Source: Enterococcus sp. PF1-24 (GTDB lineage Bacteria > Bacillota > Bacilli > Lactobacillales > Enterococcaceae). From it: a DNA stretch of 64,000 bases. This document shows, piece by piece, positions 17,955-26,366 of the stretch; position 1 is the stretch's first letter, and every line of letters begins with the position of its first letter. The position numbers and the translations under genes were made by a program. Where the stretch lies: assembly GCF_029893325.1 (NCBI RefSeq), contig NZ_JARXWL010000003.1, positions 1 through 64,000 on the forward strand, in the 5' to 3' direction. The notes beneath the pieces were generated by a model. That model had not been told where the DNA came from. It made no database searches and saw nothing but the letters and a program-made list of their open reading frames with translations.

Positions 17955-18090
17955 TTGAGAAATAAAAGCAGAGGCTCCCGCTTCTCGCCTTAGTTGACGA
18001 TTTAGTCGCTGGGCTAGATATTATTCCCTTACTAATTTACTTAGTGAGATTGAATAGGCGCGGGTTCTTACAAGAACTCGTTTTTTTGTT
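17955..18090 (+). promoter_or_regulatory. L20-type leader with attenuator before infC
   Basis: A structured leader of about 170 bases precedes infC and contains an intrinsic terminator at 18061-18087 (CGGGTTCTT / AAGAACTCG, then seven T). In B. subtilis, excess ribosomal protein L20 binds the equivalent leader and promotes termination. Position and terminator match that model; I could not verify the L20-binding fold by eye. Confidence 0.7.
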
Positions 18091-18130
18091 GCCTGGGATT
18101 GCTTTTACTCTCTAAATTATTTGGAGGTGA

Positions 18131-18652
18131 ATGACCATAGCAAAGGATATGATGGTGAACGACGGCATTCGTGCAAGAGAATTACGTTTGATCGGTTCTG
18201 ATGGTGAGCAGTTAGGTGTTAAGTCAAAAGTAGAAGCATTAGCAATTGCTGAGCGAGCAAACTTAGATTTAGTTTTAGTGGCACCAACAGCTAAACCACC
18301 AGTTGCTCGGATTATGGACTACGGGAAATTCCGTTTTGAACAACAGAAAAAAGAACGTGAAGCTCGTAAGAAACAAAAAGTGATCAGCGTGAAAGAAGTT
18401 CGTTTAAGTCCTACAATTGATGTAAATGACTTTAATACAAAACTTCGTAATGCACGGAAATTCTTGGAAAAAGGCGATAAAGTGAAAGCTTCAATCCGCT
18501 TCAAAGGCCGTGCCATTACCCACAAAGAAATTGGTCAAAAGGTTCTAGATCGTTTAGCAGCTGAAACGGCAGATATTGCCACAGTAGAGCAAAAAGCGAA
18601 AATGGACGGACGCAGCATGTTCTTAACGCTGGCACCGAAAAACGAGAAGTAA
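18131..18652 (+). CDS. infC: Translation initiation factor IF-3
   Basis: 173 residues from the first ATG. The N-domain ([14 protein letters not shown]), basic linker ([11 protein letters not shown]) and C-domain ([12 protein letters not shown]) are complete. IF-3 binds the 30S subunit and rejects wrong start codons. The true start is probably the AUA at 18137. GGAGG (18123-18127) is only 3 bases from the ATG at 18131 but 9 from the ATA, and B. subtilis and E. coli infC also begin with AUU. Such starts let IF-3 repress its own synthesis. First gene of infC-rpmI-rplT. Confidence 0.96.
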   Translation: MTIAKDMMVNDGIRARELRLIGSDGEQLGVKSKVEALAIAERANLDLVLVAPTAKPPVARIMDYGKFRFEQQKKEREARKKQKVISVKEVRLSPTIDVNDFNTKLRNARKFLEKGDKVKASIRFKGRAITHKEIGQKVLDRLAAETADIATVEQKAKMDGRSMFLTLAPKNEK

Positions 18653-18699
18653 CATTCTAATTGAGAAACTTACGAAAGATTTTTGAGGAGGAAATAGTC

Positions 18700-18900
18700 A
18701 TGCCAAAACAAAAAACACACCGCGGTTTAGCAAAACGCGTTAAGCGTACTGGTAAAGGCGGATTGAAAAGATTCCGTGCTTTTACAAGCCACCGTTTCCA
18801 CGGGAAAACTAAAAAGCAACGCCGTCAATTGCGTAAAGCTAGCATGGTAAGTCGTGGCGATTACAAACGTATTCGTCAACAATTAGCAAGAATGAAATAA
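18700..18900 (+). CDS. rpmI: Ribosomal protein L35
   Basis: 66 residues, [20 protein letters not shown]..., the standard length and highly basic. The ATG at 18700 is preceded by GAGGAGG with 7 bases spacing. It lies between infC and rplT, as in most Firmicutes. Confidence 0.97.
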   Translation: MPKQKTHRGLAKRVKRTGKGGLKRFRAFTSHRFHGKTKKQRRQLRKASMVSRGDYKRIRQQLARMK

Positions 18901-18961
18901 ACTGCCAATTAGGCGAAATACAGAAACTTAAAAGAGAGTAATCATTAGGAGGAATTAAACC

Positions 18962-19321
18962 ATGGCACGTGTTAAAGGTGGAACAGTAACTCGTAAACGT
19001 CGTAAAAAAATCCTTAAATTAGCAAAAGGATACTACGGTTCTAAACATACGTTATATAAAACAGCTAAAGAACAAGTAATGAAATCATACAGCTACGCAT
19101 ATCGCGATCGTCGTCAGAAAAAACGCGACTTCCGCAAATTATGGATTGCACGTATCAACGCTGCAGCTCGTATGAATGGCTTAAGCTATTCAAAATTAAT
19201 GCACGGCTTGAAATTAGCTGAAATCGACATCAACCGCAAAATGTTGGCTGATTTAGCAGTTAACGATGCAGCTGCATTTACAGCTCTTGCTGACCAAGCT
19301 AAAACAGCTTTAGCTAAATAA
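18962..19321 (+). CDS. rplT: Ribosomal protein L20
   Basis: 119 residues, [32 protein letters not shown]..., full length. A 23S rRNA-binding assembly protein and the likely autogenous repressor acting on the leader before infC. AGGAGG precedes the ATG. Last gene of the operon. Confidence 0.98.
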   Translation: MARVKGGTVTRKRRKKILKLAKGYYGSKHTLYKTAKEQVMKSYSYAYRDRRQKKRDFRKLWIARINAAARMNGLSYSKLMHGLKLAEIDINRKMLADLAVNDAAAFTALADQAKTALAK

Positions 19322-19337
19322 TTAAATTTTAAAGACT

Positions 19338-19369
19338 AATCCCTTGCTATTTTAGCAAGGGATTTTTTT
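19338..19369 (+). terminator. Terminator of the infC operon
   Basis: AATCCCTTGCTA / TAGCAAGGGATT with a 3-base spacer and seven T. Confidence 0.9.
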
Positions 19370-19442
19370 GGCTTTTCTATCTGGAAAAAGCTTTTTATTT
19401 TTAAAATAAAGTATAAAAGTTTGGTAATTATACATTTTATAA

Positions 19443-19479
19443 AAATATACTTGTTATTACAAAGTATATTTCGTATAAT
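19443..19479 (+). promoter_or_regulatory. padR promoter with overlapping operator dyad
   Basis: Promoter TTGTTA (19451-19456), 17-base spacer, TATAAT (19474-19479). A perfect 10-bp inverted repeat (AAATATACTT at 19443-19452 and AAGTATATTT at 19462-19471, 9-base centre) overlaps the -35 box. PadR regulators commonly bind such AT-rich dyads and repress their own operon. Confidence 0.75.
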
Positions 19480-19544
19480 AGCTTTATAAAAATAAAAAAG
19501 ATATTTAGTAAATAATTAATAGAACCTAAAGGAAAGGTGCTGTG

Positions 19545-19874
19545 ATGAAAAATATAAGGCAACAGTTAAAAAAAGGCGTGCTGGAAATTATTATTTTAAA
19601 ACTTATTTCCCAAGAAGATACCTATGGCTATAAAATTGTTAAAAGTTTGGCGGCCTACGAAAATTTATCGATTAAGGAAGGGAGTTTATATCCGATTTTA
19701 TATCGATTGGAAGAAGACGGGTTAATTGAAAGTAAATGGTTAATGGCTTCCGATAATGGTAAACCCAAAAAATATTATTGTATTACCGAGTTAGGAAAAA
19801 AAGAGTTAGAAATAATGGTTGCTGAATGGTCTAGCTTTTCTCAGGAAGTAACTAGTTTTTTAGGAGGAGAGTAG
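19545..19874 (+). CDS. PadR-family transcriptional regulator
   Basis: 109 residues. The winged-helix core LKKGVLEIIILKLISQEDTYGYKI and the wing KEGSLYPILYRLEEDGLI are characteristic of PadR-like repressors. The ATG at 19545 follows AAGGAAAGG. It is the first gene of an operon with the HAAS protein (3-base gap) and the S51 peptidase-like gene. Autoregulation is likely given the dyad over its promoter. Confidence 0.9.
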   Translation: MKNIRQQLKKGVLEIIILKLISQEDTYGYKIVKSLAAYENLSIKEGSLYPILYRLEEDGLIESKWLMASDNGKPKKYYCITELGKKELEIMVAEWSSFSQEVTSFLGGE

Positions 19875-19877
19875 CAG

Positions 19878-20732
19878 ATGTCAGAAAAATATCGTTATTT
19901 AGAAGAAGTAGAAAGATATTTGGCGTTGGCACCAGATAAATGTGTGGAAGTCATGAATGATTTGTTGGTGCGGATTGAAGATGAAGAAAGTGAAGGCGTT
20001 GAATTAGCACTGATATTAGCTAAAATGGGTTCGCCAGAAGCGCTAGCGCAAGAAATGAATGAAACCTATTTTGCTACAACACAAGTTGATTATTTTGAAT
20101 ATAAATCTAACCGAGATAGTGATTTTCCGCTAGTTCATATTGTTTTGAAAAATAGAAGCAATCGAAAAAATAGTTCAACGGCTAAAGCGCCTGTTGCCAG
20201 AGGAGTTTTTGCTTTTGGCCACTTTTCCCAAGGAATTGTTTCAGTTGGCTTGGTTTCACAAGGTGTCATTAGCTTAGGGTTAGTTAGCGCAGGGTTAATA
20301 TCTGTGGGGGGATTTTCTTTAGGGATTTTTGCTGCTGGTCTTTTAGCTTTAGGTGGTGTTTCTATCGGAACGTTGGCTGTTGGCGTATTGACTTTGGGGA
20401 ATATTTTGTGGGGCTATGCTACTTTTGGAAATGTTGTCGGTGGCCGATTTGCGTTAGGAAACATTTCTTCTGGTAAGTTTGGAATTTCGATGGGAAACAG
20501 TCCGACGATGAGGGAAGTAAAAAACTATTTAAATCAGATGGTTATTCAAAGTCAAAATAATGTAATTGCAAATTCATTTTTTAAAGGGATTCGCAATATG
20601 ATAGAACAGCCTTTTGTTTTTGTGTTGATTATGATGTTGTTTACTTTTGCTACGCTGGCTATATTTTATGTTTATTATATAAATTATAATAAAATTTATT
20701 CAGCTAAAGGAGGTAAGAGATGGAGATTTTAG
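19878..20732 (+). CDS. HAAS-domain membrane protein with glycine pentad repeats
   Basis: 284 residues in three parts. Residues 1-~75 are a HAAS/DUF1700-like helical domain (YLEEVERYLALAP...), the usual partner of PadR regulators. Residues 109-203 are 19 consecutive pentads G-h-h-(S/A)-h, with glycine at 109, 114, 119 and every fifth residue to 199 and no break. This resembles a pentapeptide beta-helix whose outer D/N positions are replaced by hydrophobics. Residues ~246-270 form a transmembrane helix with a basic tail. AGGAG precedes the ATG. The function of the repeat is not known to me; envelope stress or membrane remodelling would fit PadR/HAAS modules. Confidence 0.8.
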   Translation: MSEKYRYLEEVERYLALAPDKCVEVMNDLLVRIEDEESEGVELALILAKMGSPEALAQEMNETYFATTQVDYFEYKSNRDSDFPLVHIVLKNRSNRKNSSTAKAPVARGVFAFGHFSQGIVSVGLVSQGVISLGLVSAGLISVGGFSLGIFAAGLLALGGVSIGTLAVGVLTLGNILWGYATFGNVVGGRFALGNISSGKFGISMGNSPTMREVKNYLNQMVIQSQNNVIANSFFKGIRNMIEQPFVFVLIMMLFTFATLAIFYVYYINYNKIYSAKGGKRWRF

Positions 20733-21319
20733 TTAGTGATTTTTTTAAAAGTATGGAAGATCAATTATTTGTTGAAGCTTTAGCGGAAATTCTTGCGGTG
20801 AGGAATCGGGTATTATTTATTCCAACAAGCAAAGATGTTCAACAGTCAATGAAGTATCTGGAGAAAACAATGAATGCTTTTCAAGCGGCTAATATCTTTT
20901 TTGAAGAAGCTGTTTTATATGATAATACTGATGAAAAGTTAGATTTTACCAGTTTCAGTTGCGTATTTTTGATGGGTGGTTCGTTAACTAACCAAAATGA
21001 ATTGTTGCACAATGATTCTGAGCTAACGGCTTTTCTGAAAAAGACCGAAATTCCGTTAATTGGCTTTAGTGCAGGGGCTTTAAATTTAGGGGAAACAATT
21101 TTTATCAATCCAGATCATCAAGAAGAATTGACGACTGGGGCGAAAGGCATTGGTCGCTATGATTTTTTGATCGATGTTCATGTAGCGCATGAGTTGAAAG
21201 ATACTAAAGTCTATGCTGAAATAGAAAAAGATCTGTTTTTATTAACGGATGGTGCGGGCCTAATTCACGATAATCAGCAAATGACTTTCTTCGGTAAAGT
21301 GTTTTTGCTGAAAAGTTAA
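20720..21319 (+). CDS. Peptidase S51 / class I glutamine amidotransferase-like protein
   Basis: 199 residues. GFSAGA (residues ~115-120) matches the nucleophile elbow of dipeptidase E (Ser in GxSAGA), and VFLMGGS is the upstream oxyanion-side block. The catalytic triad could not be completed by eye. Relatives hydrolyse Asp-X dipeptides or cyanophycin-like polymers; the substrate is unknown here. It overlaps the HAAS gene by 13 bases with AAAGGAGGT before its ATG, so it belongs to the PadR operon. Confidence 0.75.
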   Translation: MEILVSDFFKSMEDQLFVEALAEILAVRNRVLFIPTSKDVQQSMKYLEKTMNAFQAANIFFEEAVLYDNTDEKLDFTSFSCVFLMGGSLTNQNELLHNDSELTAFLKKTEIPLIGFSAGALNLGETIFINPDHQEELTTGAKGIGRYDFLIDVHVAHELKDTKVYAEIEKDLFLLTDGAGLIHDNQQMTFFGKVFLLKS

Positions 21320-21338
21320 TATATTTAATCGTTATGGG

Positions 21339-21367
21339 AAGCAGGGCGAAATGCCCTGCTCTTTTTT
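21339..21367 (+). terminator. Terminator of the PadR operon
   Basis: AGCAGGGC / GCCCTGCT with a 5-base loop and a T-run. Confidence 0.9.
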
Positions 21368-21518
21368 GTTAAAGCTTAATGATTTTTTAGTGAAAATATT
21401 TATTTTGATATCAAAAGGAACTTTGATTATGCTATGATGTCAATAGAGAGTGTGTTGGATTTATCATTTGCAGCCAACGAGTTGATGATAGACATAAATA
21501 TTTAATAAGGGGTTTATA

Positions 21519-22220
21519 ATGAAGCGGGCACGAATTTTATATCTTGAAATTGTTGAAAAAATAAAAAATGATATTATTTCTGGCAGATATCCTGTGGGGA
21601 GTTTTTTGCCAACTGAAAAAGAATTTGAAGAAATGTTTGGTGTAAGTAAAATTACGGTGCGAAAAGCGATTGAGCTGTTAGCTAGTGATGAATACGTCGC
21701 CAAAAAAAGCGGTAAAGGCACGACAGTTTTAAGCGACCGCCCGTATAATAAATTATCGAAAGCCGCCAGTTTTTCACAAGTTTTACAAAAATCAAATTTG
21801 AAATTAGAAAAGCAAGTGTTGGACTTAGAGATCATCAATTTGCCGGCTGATGATAAGTTGCGGGAGCATTTTGGGGCGCGAGTGTTGCGTTTTCGACGGA
21901 TTTATTTATTGGAAGGAGTGCCTTATATTTATTTTAGTCACTATTTGCCGGTGGCTTTGGCTAAGTTGGCTTTGAAGGAATTTGCGGAAGAATCTTTATA
22001 TCGTTTGCTGAAAATTCATGGTTACGAGATTGCTTTTTTTGAAGATGATTTTTTAGCGGTTCAATTAACGGCTGAGGAACAAGAGATTTTAGCGGCAGAA
22101 GAAATGATTGGTATTCGTCGTGTGCGCCGTTCTTTTGCAGAAGATGGCAGCGTGGTTGAATATTCGCAAGCGATTTACGATACGGCGAAGCATCCTTATC
22201 ATATTGAATATGAAACGTAA
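21519..22220 (+). CDS. GntR-family (HutC-type) transcriptional regulator
   Basis: 233 residues. The N-terminal winged helix (LPTEKEFEEMFGVSKITVRKAIELL) is GntR and the C-terminal UTRA domain (residues ~80-230) binds a small ligand, often a phosphorylated sugar. AAGGGG precedes the ATG by 7 bases. It sits immediately upstream of and in the same direction as the PTS-dga operon, from which a terminator separates it. It is the obvious candidate for its repressor. Confidence 0.88.
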   Translation: MKRARILYLEIVEKIKNDIISGRYPVGSFLPTEKEFEEMFGVSKITVRKAIELLASDEYVAKKSGKGTTVLSDRPYNKLSKAASFSQVLQKSNLKLEKQVLDLEIINLPADDKLREHFGARVLRFRRIYLLEGVPYIYFSHYLPVALAKLALKEFAEESLYRLLKIHGYEIAFFEDDFLAVQLTAEEQEILAAEEMIGIRRVRRSFAEDGSVVEYSQAIYDTAKHPYHIEYET

Positions 22221-22225
22221 AAGGC

Positions 22226-22258
22226 AAGTCACTATGTTTAAATGTAGTGGCTTTTTTC
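22226..22258 (+). terminator. Terminator after the GntR gene
   Basis: AGTCACTA / TAGTGGCT stem (8 bp with one G-T) and six T. Confidence 0.7.
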
Positions 22259-22309
22259 GTGTTGACGTCAAGGGATATCTATTGAAAAAATTTATTTATT
22301 CAAACAAAG

Positions 22310-22346
22310 AAAAATCGTTTACATTTTATAAAAGCCATGGTATAGT
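22310..22346 (+). promoter_or_regulatory. Promoter of the PTS-dga operon with cre-like and GntR-like sites
   Basis: TTTACA (22318-22323), 17 bases, TATAGT (22341-22346). AAAAATCGTTTACA (22310-22323) matches the CcpA cre consensus at most positions and covers the -35 box. GTATAGTAC (22340-22348) resembles the GT-x-TA-x-AC core of HutC/GntR operators and overlaps the -10 box. Repression by both regulators is inferred. The leader is about 115 bases long. Confidence 0.65.
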
Positions 22347-22468
22347 ACAAGTGCAAACATTATAATGTTATGCATTTTTGAGAATTAGAGTTATCAGAAC
22401 TTGAAATTATTCTTATTATTCCAATATTGCTAAAGTTCTTATCGCTCTAAAAATTAGGAGGATGAAAC

Positions 22469-23761
22469 ATAAATGGGTTTAACGCTGTAATTGAACAAAA
22501 AATTATGCCTTTTGCAAACAAAATTGGTAATCAGCGGCACATGATTGCAATTAGAAAAGGGATTATTGCAACGATGCCACTAACAATTGTCGGGTCTTTT
22601 TTCACGATTTTACTTAATATTCCAATTGATTCACTGGCAGCAAAAATTGAACCATATCGAGCGGTTCTTGATGTGCCGTTTCGTTATACAGTTGGTTTAT
22701 TAGCTTTGTATGCAACTTTTGGAATTGCTGCTTCACTAGCACGTTCTTATAAATTGGATTCTTTAACGGCTGGTATTTTAGCAACAATGGCCTTTTTAGT
22801 TACTGCGGCACCACCTTTACGAGTTTTTGAAAGTGTGGAAGGTGTAATTGATGCTGGGCGGTATATTAACATTGCTAACTTAGGATCGGGTTCTTTGGTT
22901 GGAGCGATTTTAACAGCAATTGTTTCTGTTGAAATTTATCGCTTCTTTTTAGAGAAAAACATTACGATTAAAATGCCTGAAGGGGTACCGCCAGAAGTTA
23001 CTAATTCATTTATGGCTATGATTCCGGGTGCAGTTATTTTAATTTTATTCTGGGTAATTCGTCATATGTTTGGTTTTGACATTAATGGTCTGTTAAGTGA
23101 TTTGTTAATGCCTTTTAAAGATATTTTAGCTGGAAATAGTTTGTTTGGCGGTTTATTAACAGTTTTTCTAATCTGTTTCTTCTGGGTTTTAGGAATTCAT
23201 GGACCAGCAATTTTAGGCCCGGTTATTCGTCCTTTCTGGGATATGTCAATTGCGGAAAATGTTGAAGCTTTTACTGACGGTGTAAGTGCCAATGCTTTAC
23301 CTAATATTTTTACGGAACAATTCTTACAATGGTTTGTTTGGATTGGTGGTGCTGGAACGACTTTAGCTTTAGTAGTGCTATTTATGTTTTCTAAATCAAA
23401 ATATTTGCGTAGTTTAGGTCGATTATCATTTTTACCAGGTATCTTTAATATTAATGAGCCTGTGATTTTTGGGGCACCGATTGTTATGAATCCTGTTTTA
23501 GCGATTCCGTTTATTGTTGCACCGTTAGTTACAACGACTTTATCGTACTTTTTGACAATTTCAAATGTTGTTCCAAGAATGGCAGCTCGTTTAGGATTCG
23601 CTATGCCAGCACCGATTGCCGCATGGATGAGTACTAACTGGAGTGTTATGGCGGGGATATTAGTTATCATTAACTTTTTAATTGCTTTGGCAATTTATTA
23701 TCCTTTCTTTAAAGTTTTTGAAAAACAACAAGTTGAAAAAGAATTGAATGCAGCTGAATAA
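22469..23761 (+). CDS. PTS EIIC permease, lactose/cellobiose family, probable AUA start
   Basis: A ten-helix EIIC of the cellobiose/lichenan family with the GIHGPAI and NINEPVIFGAP blocks that form the sugar site. No EIIA or EIIB is encoded nearby, so shared components must serve it. The first in-frame ATG (22505) has no ribosome-binding site. An ATA at 22469 lies exactly 7 bases after AGGAGG and adds (M)NGFNAVIEQKI, which matches the canonical opening of CelB-like EIICs. I therefore set the start at the ATA. An out-of-frame ATG at 22474 would give only five codons. First gene of the catabolic operon. Confidence 0.85.
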   Translation: MNGFNAVIEQKIMPFANKIGNQRHMIAIRKGIIATMPLTIVGSFFTILLNIPIDSLAAKIEPYRAVLDVPFRYTVGLLALYATFGIAASLARSYKLDSLTAGILATMAFLVTAAPPLRVFESVEGVIDAGRYINIANLGSGSLVGAILTAIVSVEIYRFFLEKNITIKMPEGVPPEVTNSFMAMIPGAVILILFWVIRHMFGFDINGLLSDLLMPFKDILAGNSLFGGLLTVFLICFFWVLGIHGPAILGPVIRPFWDMSIAENVEAFTDGVSANALPNIFTEQFLQWFVWIGGAGTTLALVVLFMFSKSKYLRSLGRLSFLPGIFNINEPVIFGAPIVMNPVLAIPFIVAPLVTTTLSYFLTISNVVPRMAARLGFAMPAPIAAWMSTNWSVMAGILVIINFLIALAIYYPFFKVFEKQQVEKELNAAE

Positions 23762-23826
23762 TTTAATTATTTACTGATTTCTATTTTGGAAGGAAGAAGG
23801 CTAACATAAGTTCTCTTGGATTTTGG

Positions 23827-24135
23827 GTGAATATCCCTGATTTGCAAGAGACGGTTAGCCTTTTGGTGATTGAAATGATTGTTTATTATGTTTTTTTAGT
23901 GATTTTAAGTCAAGCGATTGTAGAAAAAAGAGGTTTACCTAAAAAAATAGCAACAGTGAAGCTACGTTATATTTTATTAGTTTCGTTGCTATTAATTGCG
24001 TTGAGCATTATTGTAGGAACGTGGTTACATATTGCTGGGCCTTTAGCAGCAACCGTCACTATTTTGACAAGTGCGGTTATTACTTATAAGTATCGTGAAA
24101 AATATTCTGAAATGGAACAGGGGAAAAACGTATGA
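23827..24135 (+). CDS. Small membrane protein of the PTS-dga operon
   Basis: 102 residues from a GTG, with three hydrophobic segments (about 10-32, 48-68, 70-87). I do not recognise the family. Its stop overlaps the DUF871 start (ATGA), which supports the frame and coupling. The GTG has no good ribosome-binding site. An in-frame ATA at 23806 lies 5 bases after AAGAAGG and would add MSSLGFW, a second possible AUA start in this operon. It could be an accessory to the EIIC; that is only inferred from position. Confidence 0.65.
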   Translation: MNIPDLQETVSLLVIEMIVYYVFLVILSQAIVEKRGLPKKIATVKLRYILLVSLLLIALSIIVGTWLHIAGPLAATVTILTSAVITYKYREKYSEMEQGKNV

Positions 24136-25217
24136 AACGACGATTGGGAATTTCGCTTTATCCAGATCATAGTGATTTGAAGGCTGATCAGGAGTACTTA
24201 AAATTAGCAAAAAAATATGGTTTTACTCGTATCTTTATGAGTATGTTAGAAGTTAGTGAAGGCGAAGAGGTAGTGGTTGCTAAGTTTAAAAATTTAATTC
24301 ATTTCGCTAAAGATTTGGGATATGAAACAATTTTAGATGTGGTACCAGGAATTTTTGACGATTTAGGAATTAGTTATGATGATATGACTTTTTTCCACGA
24401 GTTAGGTGCAGACGGGATTCGTTTAGATGCTGGCTTTGACGGTAATAAAGAGGCGATGTTAACCTATAATCCACAAGAGGTCATTATTGAGTTGAATATG
24501 AGTAACGATGTTGCTTATTTGGATAATATTTTAACCTATCAAGCCAATAAACCATTTTTGTATGGCTGTCATAATTTTTATCCACAAGAAGGTACGGCGT
24601 TGCCTTATGATTTCTTTGAAAAATGTAGTTTGCGTTTTAAACAACAAGGGATTCGCACGGCTGCTTTTGTAACTTCGCAAGTTGCTGAAATTGGTCCTTG
24701 GGACATTAATGATGGGCTGCCAACTTTGGAAATGCATCGACACTTGCCGATTGAAGTTGCTACTAAGCATTTATTTGCTACAGGATTAATTGATGATGTG
24801 ATTATTGGTAATGCCTATGCTTCAGAAGCTGAACTAGCTGCTATGGCAAATGTCAATCGCTATCAAGCGAAATTCACGATTGAATTCGTAAAAGGGATTA
24901 ATCCAGTGGAAAAAGAAATAGTTTTAAATGAACAACATTTTCGTCGTGGCGATATTACTGAACAAGTGGTGCGCTCTACGCAAGTTCGCAAAAAATATAG
25001 TCAAGTGGCTAACACTCCTCATGATAATGATCAAGAATTTCAACCTGGCGATGTTGTAATTGGAAACGATGGTTTTGGCAAATATAAAAATGAGTTGCAA
25101 ATTGTTTTAGTCCCTCATAAAGATAGTCGGAAAAATAAAGTGGGACAAATCGCCAAGGAAGAATTGATATTATTACCATTTATTAAACCTTGGAGCAAGT
25201 ATTTATTTTCAGTATGA
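24132..25217 (+). CDS. DUF871-family phospho-glycosidase, MupG-like
   Basis: 361 residues. An N-terminal TIM barrel (RLGISLYPDHS, ...LDVVPGIFDDLG, YGCHNFYPQEGT) spans residues ~1-240, with a cyclophilin-like C-terminal domain (GDVVIGNDGFG) after it; this is the DUF871 layout. The S. aureus member MupG is a 6-phospho-muramidase that cleaves MurNAc-6P-GlcNAc after PTS uptake. Here the gene follows a PTS permease, so cleavage of a 6-phosphorylated disaccharide is a fair guess. However no murQ is present, so the substrate may differ. Coupled to the preceding gene by ATGA. Confidence 0.82.
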   Translation: MKRRLGISLYPDHSDLKADQEYLKLAKKYGFTRIFMSMLEVSEGEEVVVAKFKNLIHFAKDLGYETILDVVPGIFDDLGISYDDMTFFHELGADGIRLDAGFDGNKEAMLTYNPQEVIIELNMSNDVAYLDNILTYQANKPFLYGCHNFYPQEGTALPYDFFEKCSLRFKQQGIRTAAFVTSQVAEIGPWDINDGLPTLEMHRHLPIEVATKHLFATGLIDDVIIGNAYASEAELAAMANVNRYQAKFTIEFVKGINPVEKEIVLNEQHFRRGDITEQVVRSTQVRKKYSQVANTPHDNDQEFQPGDVVIGNDGFGKYKNELQIVLVPHKDSRKNKVGQIAKEELILLPFIKPWSKYLFSV

Positions 25218-25259
25218 AAGTAAATGTTTAAAGTATAACGTACAGAAAAGGATGATGAA

Positions 25260-26366
25260 ATGTTTGATTTACTAATAAAAAATGCTCGCACAATCACTGG
25301 TGAAAAAGTTGAAGTAGCGGTAACAGCAGGTAAAATTGTTGAAGTAGCGCCAGAAATCACAGCAGAGGCGACTGAAGTTTTAACTTTAGCTGATGGACAA
25401 TATTTATCGGCTGGCTGGATTGATGACCATGTTCATTGTTTTGAAGAAATGGAATTGTATTACGATTATCCCGATGAAATCGGTGTAGAAAAAGGCGTAA
25501 CGACAGTTATTGATGCCGGTACGACTGGCGCTGAAAATGTTGGTATTTTTTATAAATACGCAGTGGCGGCAAAAACCAATGTTTATGCCTTAGTCAATAT
25601 TTCTAAAACCGGAATTGTGGAGCAAGATGAATTAGCTGATCTTTCAAAAGTTCGGGCGGATTTAATTACAAAAGCTTTAAAAGAATATCCTGATTTTATT
25701 ATCGGGATTAAAGCCCGCATGAGTAAAACGGTAATTGGCGACAACGGAATGCAACCGCTGATTTTAGCTAAGGAAATTCAAAAAGAAAATGCTGATTTAC
25801 CATTGATGGTGCATATCGGTTCAAATCCGCCAGAGTTAGTTGATATTTTAACAACGATGACGGCGGGCGATGTTTTGACCCATTGTTTCAACGGTAAACC
25901 AAACGGGATTTTAGATCAAGCTACTGATAAAATTAAAGATTTTGTGTGGGAAGCTTATGATAAAGGCGTTGTCTTTGATATCGGTCACGGCACAGACAGT
26001 TTTAATTTTCATGTGGCAGAAGTGGCGTTGGCAGAAGGCATGAAGGCTCATTCAATTAGTACTGATATTTATATTCGCAATCGCACTAACGGTCCGGTGT
26101 ATGATTTAGCGACAACGCTTGAAAAATTACATTTAATCGGCTATTCTTGGGAAGAAATCATTGAAAAAATCACGGAAGTTCCGGCAGAAAAATTCAATTT
26201 AACAACAAAAGGTCGTTTGGCGGCTGGCTTTGACGGTGATTTTACAATTTTTGAATTAGCACAAGGGGAAAAAGTTTTAACAGATTCAAATGGAAATCAA
26301 CGAACAACCAAAGAATTGATTCAACCGGTGAAAGCAATTATTGGAGGCAAGGTTTATGACTGTTAG
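25260..26366 (+). CDS. Amidohydrolase/deacetylase-family metallohydrolase
   Basis: 368 residues, dihydroorotase-like amidohydrolase superfamily. Metal ligands: H57 and H59 in DDHVHCF, a candidate carboxylated lysine in GIKARMS, histidines in MVHIGSN and LTHCFNG, and aspartate in ISTDIY. Close relatives in E. faecalis sit next to dgaE/dgaF-type genes. The likely job is removing an acyl or amide group from the amino sugar released upstream; the exact reaction is unproven. AGGATGATGAA precedes the ATG. The end overlaps dgaE by 11 bases. Confidence 0.8.
   Translation: MFDLLIKNARTITGEKVEVAVTAGKIVEVAPEITAEATEVLTLADGQYLSAGWIDDHVHCFEEMELYYDYPDEIGVEKGVTTVIDAGTTGAENVGIFYKYAVAAKTNVYALVNISKTGIVEQDELADLSKVRADLITKALKEYPDFIIGIKARMSKTVIGDNGMQPLILAKEIQKENADLPLMVHIGSNPPELVDILTTMTAGDVLTHCFNGKPNGILDQATDKIKDFVWEAYDKGVVFDIGHGTDSFNFHVAEVALAEGMKAHSISTDIYIRNRTNGPVYDLATTLEKLHLIGYSWEEIIEKITEVPAEKFNLTTKGRLAAGFDGDFTIFELAQGEKVLTDSNGNQRTTKELIQPVKAIIGGKVYDC

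Noticed and set aside
22089-22365. Small frames across the GntR gene end and the PTS promoter
   Set aside because: They run through a terminator, the promoter and the cre-like site, and lack ribosome-binding sites.
23197-23670. 157-residue minus-strand frame opposite the EIIC gene
   Set aside because: It is antisense to highly conserved EIIC sequence, with no ribosome-binding site or neighbours on that strand.
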